DNA of 8,139 nt from an uncultured Clostridia bacterium. Its GTDB lineage: Bacteria; Bacillota; Clostridia; Christensenellales; Borkfalkiaceae. The notes beneath the pieces are model-generated. The model was not told the origin of the DNA and made no database searches. It worked only from the letters and a program-made list of their open reading frames with translations. How positions within the stretch are numbered: the first letter of the stretch is position 1; each line of letters starts with the position of its first letter. Shown here piece after piece: positions 5,631-8,139 of the stretch. Where the stretch lies: NCBI GenBank assembly GCA_900548845.1, contig URMI01000037.1:1-8139 (forward strand), written 5' to 3'. A program made the translations under genes and the position numbers.

Positions 5631-7493
5631 ATGGAAAGACAGGGCAATATCAGGATCGCAAGCGAAAACATGATGCCCATCATCAAAAAGTGGCTGTATT
5701 CGGATAAGGACATCTTTTTGAGGGAGATCGTCTCCAACGCATCGGATGCGATCACGAAGTATAAAAAGCTCGTCTCGCTCGGCGAAGCTTCGGAAGACGA
5801 ACGCTATCAGATCGTCGTCACGACGGACGACAAGGCGGGAACGCTGACCGTCGAAGATAACGGCATCGGCATGACCGAAGAGGAGGTGGAAAAATATATC
5901 ACGCAGATCGCCTTCTCGGGTGCTGCGGATTTCCTCGAAAAGTACGAGAAAGCGGGCGGAGAGGGCATCATCGGTCACTTCGGCCTCGGCTTTTATTCCG
6001 CATACATGGTCTCGGACAACATCGAGATCTTCACGAAATCCTACCGCGAAGGGAGCAAGGGCGTGCATTGGCAGTCGGACGGCAACAGCACTTACACCAT
6101 CGGCGAGTGTGACAAGCAAACGCGCGGCACCAAGGTCGTCATGCATCTTGCGGAGGGCGAGAAGGAGTTCGCAAGAGAGAGCGAAGTGAGAAAGCTCCTC
6201 AACAAGTACTGCTCCTTCATGCCGTATGAGATCTTTTTGAACCCCAAGCCGGAGGAAGAACTCAACAAGGATCTGAAGGAAGGGGAAGAGCCCAAAAAGA
6301 ATACGCCCGTCAATACGACGGAGCCGCTCTATCTCAAACAGCCCAAGGACTGCACGGAGGAGGAATACAAAGACTTCTACCGCCATACCTTTGCAGATTT
6401 CAACGAGCCGCTCTTCTGGATCCACCTCAACATGGAGTATCCCTTCCGCCTGAAAGGCATCCTCTACTTCCCCAAGGTGAGAAAGCAGGTGGAGCTCGAG
6501 CGCGGGCAGGTCAAGCTCTATTGCAACCAGGTGTTCATCGCCGATAACATCAAGGAGGTCATCCCCGAATTCCTGATGCTTTTGAACGGTGTCATCGATT
6601 GCCCCGATATCCCGCTCAATGTCTCGCGTTCCTTCCTTCAGAACGATGCGCAGGTGCAGAAGATCGCAAAGCATATCACCAAGAAGGTGGCGGATAAGCT
6701 CAAAGAGCTCTACCGCGACGACAAGGAAAAGTACGAGAACTGCTGGAAGGATCTTGCAACCTTCGTCAAGTTCGGCTGCGTCAAGGACGACAGGTTTTAC
6801 GATCAGGTCAAGGATATCGTCATCTACAAAAACCTCGAAGGCAAATACGTTCCGCTTCCTTCCATGTTCGGCGAAGAGGTCTCGGAAGAGGACGCCAAGA
6901 ATGGCAAGGAGCCGCAGTCCGTCTACTACGTCTCCGACGAAAAGAAGCAGGCGCAGTATATCAAAATGTTCAAAGACGCGGGGCTTGACGCCATCGTCTG
7001 CGATACCTATATCGACCCGCACTTCATCAGTTACATCGAGTATAAAAATCCTACCCGCGTGCGCTTCTTGCGCATTGACGCCGATATTGCTGGCGCGCTC
7101 AAAGAGGCGGGCGAAGAGAATGCAGATGAGTCGAAGGAGATCCAGGGCATCTTTGAAAAGGCGCTTGAAGGCAAGCACGTCAAAGTGACGGCGGAAAAGC
7201 TCAAGGATGCCGACGTGCCCGCCGTCGTCAACGTTTCCGAATTCATGCGCAGGATGTCCGAAATGAACTCCTTCTATATGATGGGGGATAGCGCGGCGGA
7301 CGTGACGCTCGTCGTAAATCTGTCGAGCCCTGCCGTGCAGGCGCTCAAGGGTGCGGACGAGGAGGCGCAGAAGCTCTCCGTCATGCAGATGTACTACCTT
7401 GCGATGCTCGCCTACAAGCAGCTCTCGCCCGAAGAACTTGCGGAATACACGCGCAATCAGAACGAGCTCATCAAAAAGTATCTCGGGAATTAA
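5631..7493 (+). CDS. htpG: Molecular chaperone HtpG (bacterial Hsp90)
   Basis: HtpG is the dimeric cytosolic Hsp90 chaperone that remodels client proteins in an ATP-driven clamp cycle. The 620-residue length matches E. coli HtpG (624). The N-terminal GHKL ATPase domain has L-R-E-I-V-S-N-A-S-D-A with catalytic E32 and Mg-binding N36. D76-N-G-I-G-M81 contacts adenine, and the lid/glycine segment G-H-F-G-L-G-F at 115-121 is followed by Y-S-A-Y-M-V. A charged linker rich in Glu and Lys lies around 205-235. The middle domain has N-E-P-L-F-W and N-V-S-R-S-F-L-Q with R333, equivalent to the arginine that reaches the ATP phosphate. The C-terminal dimerisation domain is complete to the stop. AAGGAG at 5614-5619 supports the ATG at 5631. 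The gene follows the lysA terminator and precedes a cold-shock gene, with no terminator between the two. Confidence 0.97.
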   Translation: MERQGNIRIASENMMPIIKKWLYSDKDIFLREIVSNASDAITKYKKLVSLGEASEDERYQIVVTTDDKAGTLTVEDNGIGMTEEEVEKYITQIAFSGAADFLEKYEKAGGEGIIGHFGLGFYSAYMVSDNIEIFTKSYREGSKGVHWQSDGNSTYTIGECDKQTRGTKVVMHLAEGEKEFARESEVRKLLNKYCSFMPYEIFLNPKPEEELNKDLKEGEEPKKNTPVNTTEPLYLKQPKDCTEEEYKDFYRHTFADFNEPLFWIHLNMEYPFRLKGILYFPKVRKQVELERGQVKLYCNQVFIADNIKEVIPEFLMLLNGVIDCPDIPLNVSRSFLQNDAQVQKIAKHITKKVADKLKELYRDDKEKYENCWKDLATFVKFGCVKDDRFYDQVKDIVIYKNLEGKYVPLPSMFGEEVSEEDAKNGKEPQSVYYVSDEKKQAQYIKMFKDAGLDAIVCDTYIDPHFISYIEYKNPTRVRFLRIDADIAGALKEAGEENADESKEIQGIFEKALEGKHVKVTAEKLKDADVPAVVNVSEFMRRMSEMNSFYMMGDSAADVTLVVNLSSPAVQALKGADEEAQKLSVMQMYYLAMLAYKQLSPEELAEYTRNQNELIKKYLGN

Positions 7494-7512
7494 AAAAAAT
7501 TCTGTAAGGGAC

Positions 7513-7541
7513 TTGACATTCCCGTGTGAAGCGCGTATAAT
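7513..7541 (+). promoter_or_regulatory. Perfect-consensus housekeeping promoter of the cold-shock gene
   Basis: TTGACA (7513-7518), a 17-bp spacer and TATAAT (7536-7541) match the sigma-A/sigma-70 consensus exactly. The predicted start is near 7548, giving a leader of about 94 nt. It lies 20 nt after the htpG stop. Confidence 0.92.
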
Positions 7542-7547
7542 GATACA

Positions 7548-7641
7548 CGGCACTTAAGTTTGATACCTGTTTGAACACGAAGCGTGATCGATAGCGCAAC
7601 GCAGAAAAGGTCTTTCAGGCGGCGCCACAGGAGGTATTTTT
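7548..7641 (+). promoter_or_regulatory. Leader of the cold-shock gene with possible regulatory structure
   Basis: Long structured leaders are usual for cold-shock mRNAs. Visible elements are a direct repeat of GTTTGA (7558-7563 and 7569-7574, 11-bp period), a small CACG/CGTG hairpin (7576-7579 with 7583-7586), and CCTGT at 7566-7570. CCTGT is complementary to ACAGG at 7627-7631, which includes the first bases of the ribosome binding site. It can alternatively pair (CCTG) with CAGG at 7616-7619. No known riboswitch class is recognised. Confidence 0.4.
7629..7635 (+). promoter_or_regulatory. Strong ribosome binding site fixing the GTG start of csp
   Basis: AGGAGGT is a near-perfect anti-16S match six bases before the GTG at 7642, supporting this non-ATG start. 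Confidence 0.9.
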
Positions 7642-7854
7642 GTGAACGGAACTGTGAAATGGTTCAATGACGGGAAAGGTTATGGGTTTATTTCCAACGA
7701 CGAGGGGGGTGACGATATCTTCGTTCACTTCTCCGCCATCCAGACGGAGGGATTCCGCACGCTGAAGGAAGGGCAGAAGGTCTCGTTCGAGGCTGAACCC
7801 GATCCCAAGGACAGCGGGAAGCTCCGTGCGGTGAATGTAGTTCCCCTTTCCTAA
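7642..7854 (+). CDS. Cold-shock domain protein (CspA/CspB family)
   Basis: This is a small single-domain nucleic-acid-binding protein that acts as an RNA chaperone, melting mRNA secondary structure in the cold or in growth phase changes. The 70 residues form one complete cold-shock domain. G-T-V-K-W-F-N is at 3-9, RNP1 is K-G-Y-G-F-I at 12-17 and RNP2 is I-F-V-H-F at 26-30, followed by S-A-I. The aromatic residues that stack on bases (W7, F8, Y14, F16, F27, H29, F30) are all present. The family length is 65-72. The start is GTG, chosen from the AGGAGGT and the conserved M-N-G-T-V-K beginning. The gene has its own consensus promoter, long leader and terminator, so it is likely highly expressed. 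Paralogues CspA to CspE cannot be separated by eye, so no symbol is given. Confidence 0.97.
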   Translation: MNGTVKWFNDGKGYGFISNDEGGDDIFVHFSAIQTEGFRTLKEGQKVSFEAEPDPKDSGKLRAVNVVPLS

Positions 7855-7871
7855 GGCAAGCGCGGCGGCAC

Positions 7872-7889
7872 TTTCAAATCATATTGAAA
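7872..7889. repeat. Inverted repeat in the csp 3' region
   Basis: TTTCAA-N6-TTGAAA is a perfect 6-bp inverted repeat with a 6-nt spacer, 17 nt after the csp stop and 10 nt before the terminator. It has no T-tract, so it is not itself a terminator. It could be a 3' UTR hairpin or a protein-binding site. Confidence 0.35.
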
Positions 7890-7899
7890 TTCTACTGCG

Positions 7900-7929
7900 A
7901 AAAAACACGGCTTTCCCGCCGTGTTTTTT
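7900..7929 (+). terminator. Bidirectional intrinsic terminator after csp
   Basis: The stem AAAAAACACGGC (7900-7911) / GCCGTGTTTTTT (7918-7929) is a perfect 12-bp match with a 6-nt loop TTTCCC. Its A and T tracts let it stop transcription on either strand. Confidence 0.93.
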
Positions 7930-8019
7930 CATGCTGCGGAGGGGGCGGGTGCTGCCGTTTGCAGGGCGCTGCCGTTCGTGTGCCGCACCATTTTTTGGAG
8001 CGGCGGCATACGATGGGGT

Positions 8020-8139
8020 ATGTTTTCCGAACTCTTCCCGGGCGGCGTCTATTTTATCGGGATCGGCGGCGTGAGCATGAGCGCGCTCGCCCGTCTTCTG
8101 AGCGCGCACGGCGTCCGTGTGCGCGGGAGCGACGCTGCC
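8020..8139 (+). CDS. murC: UDP-N-acetylmuramate--L-alanine ligase, N-terminal part (runs off the window)
   Basis: MurC adds L-Ala to UDP-N-acetylmuramate using ATP in the cytosol, the first step of stem-peptide assembly. The first 40 codons are present and the gene continues past the window edge. The nucleotide-binding Rossmann start V-Y-F-I-G-I-G-G-V-S-M-S-A-L-A (residues 10-24) and G-S-D at 36-38 match the MurC N-terminus. The ATG at 8020 puts the glycine loop at residue 14 onward, as usual for the family. The ribosome binding site is poor: GGAG at 7997-8000 is 19 nt away and GGGG at 8015-8018 is too close. The frame is open upstream to the csp terminator, with a GTG at 7978 as an alternative start. 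MurC versus another Mur ligase such as Mpl is decided only on this N-terminal motif. Confidence 0.85.
   Translation, partial: MFSELFPGGVYFIGIGGVSMSALARLLSAHGVRVRGSDAA

Noticed and set aside
5622..7553. A 643-codon open frame on the minus strand opposite htpG
   Set aside because: It is the antisense shadow of a strongly biased GC-rich gene. The translation is a low-information run of D, V, L, F and R without recognisable motifs, it has no ribosome binding site, and it would start inside the csp promoter.
7931..8077. Short + strand open frame starting at ATG 7931
   Set aside because: It overlaps the start of murC in another frame, lacks recognisable sequence and probably reflects GC-rich composition.
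1..8139. CRISPR array, insertion sequence, tRNA/rRNA, toxin-antitoxin or phage-defence genes
   Set aside because: I looked for repeat-spacer periodicity, terminal inverted repeats, transposase motifs and tRNA-like cloverleaf ends and saw none. The genes are conserved housekeeping and sporulation-family genes.

Overview
The window looks like chromosomal DNA from a member of the Bacillota (Firmicutes), most likely a Clostridia-type lineage. The main clue is a recN-spoIVB gene pair, because SpoIVB-type S55 peptidases belong to endospore-forming Firmicutes and their relatives. Strong AGGAGG-type ribosome binding sites, TTGACA/TATAAT promoters and a lysA gene fit as well. The DNA is GC-rich by eye. 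Every gene I can support lies on the + strand, coding density is high, and there is no sign of a mobile element, CRISPR array, tRNA or rRNA. I cannot name a genus from sequence reading alone.

Region 1 (1-4113) is probably one transcription unit: the last codons of an unidentified gene, then recN (DNA repair SMC-like ATPase), spoIVB (PDZ plus S55 serine peptidase of the SpoIVB family) and a DacF/PBP5-like D-Ala-D-Ala carboxypeptidase. recN starts 3 nt after the preceding stop. The carboxypeptidase starts with TTG overlapping the spoIVB stop. The unit ends at an intrinsic terminator at 4088-4114. In Bacillus and many clostridia recN-spoIVB is followed by spo0A. Here a peptidoglycan carboxypeptidase takes that place.

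Region 2 (4113-5551) is a single-gene unit for lysA, diaminopimelate decarboxylase. It has its own promoter, whose -35 box abuts the previous terminator, and its own terminator.

Region 3 (about 5535-7929) carries two stress genes, htpG (Hsp90 chaperone) and a 70-residue cold-shock protein. The csp gene has a perfect-consensus promoter, a leader of about 94 nt and a 12-bp-stem bidirectional terminator. No terminator separates htpG from csp, so htpG transcripts could read through.

Region 4 (8020-8139) is the first 40 codons of murC, running off the window edge.

Three of the neighbours touch peptidoglycan: the carboxypeptidase trims D-Ala, lysA consumes meso-diaminopimelate and murC adds L-Ala to UDP-MurNAc. 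I found no convincing undescribed system. The items most worth a second look are the spoIVB-dac coupling, the compact terminator/promoter overlaps, the csp leader and a pair of overlapping palindromes downstream of the carboxypeptidase gene.
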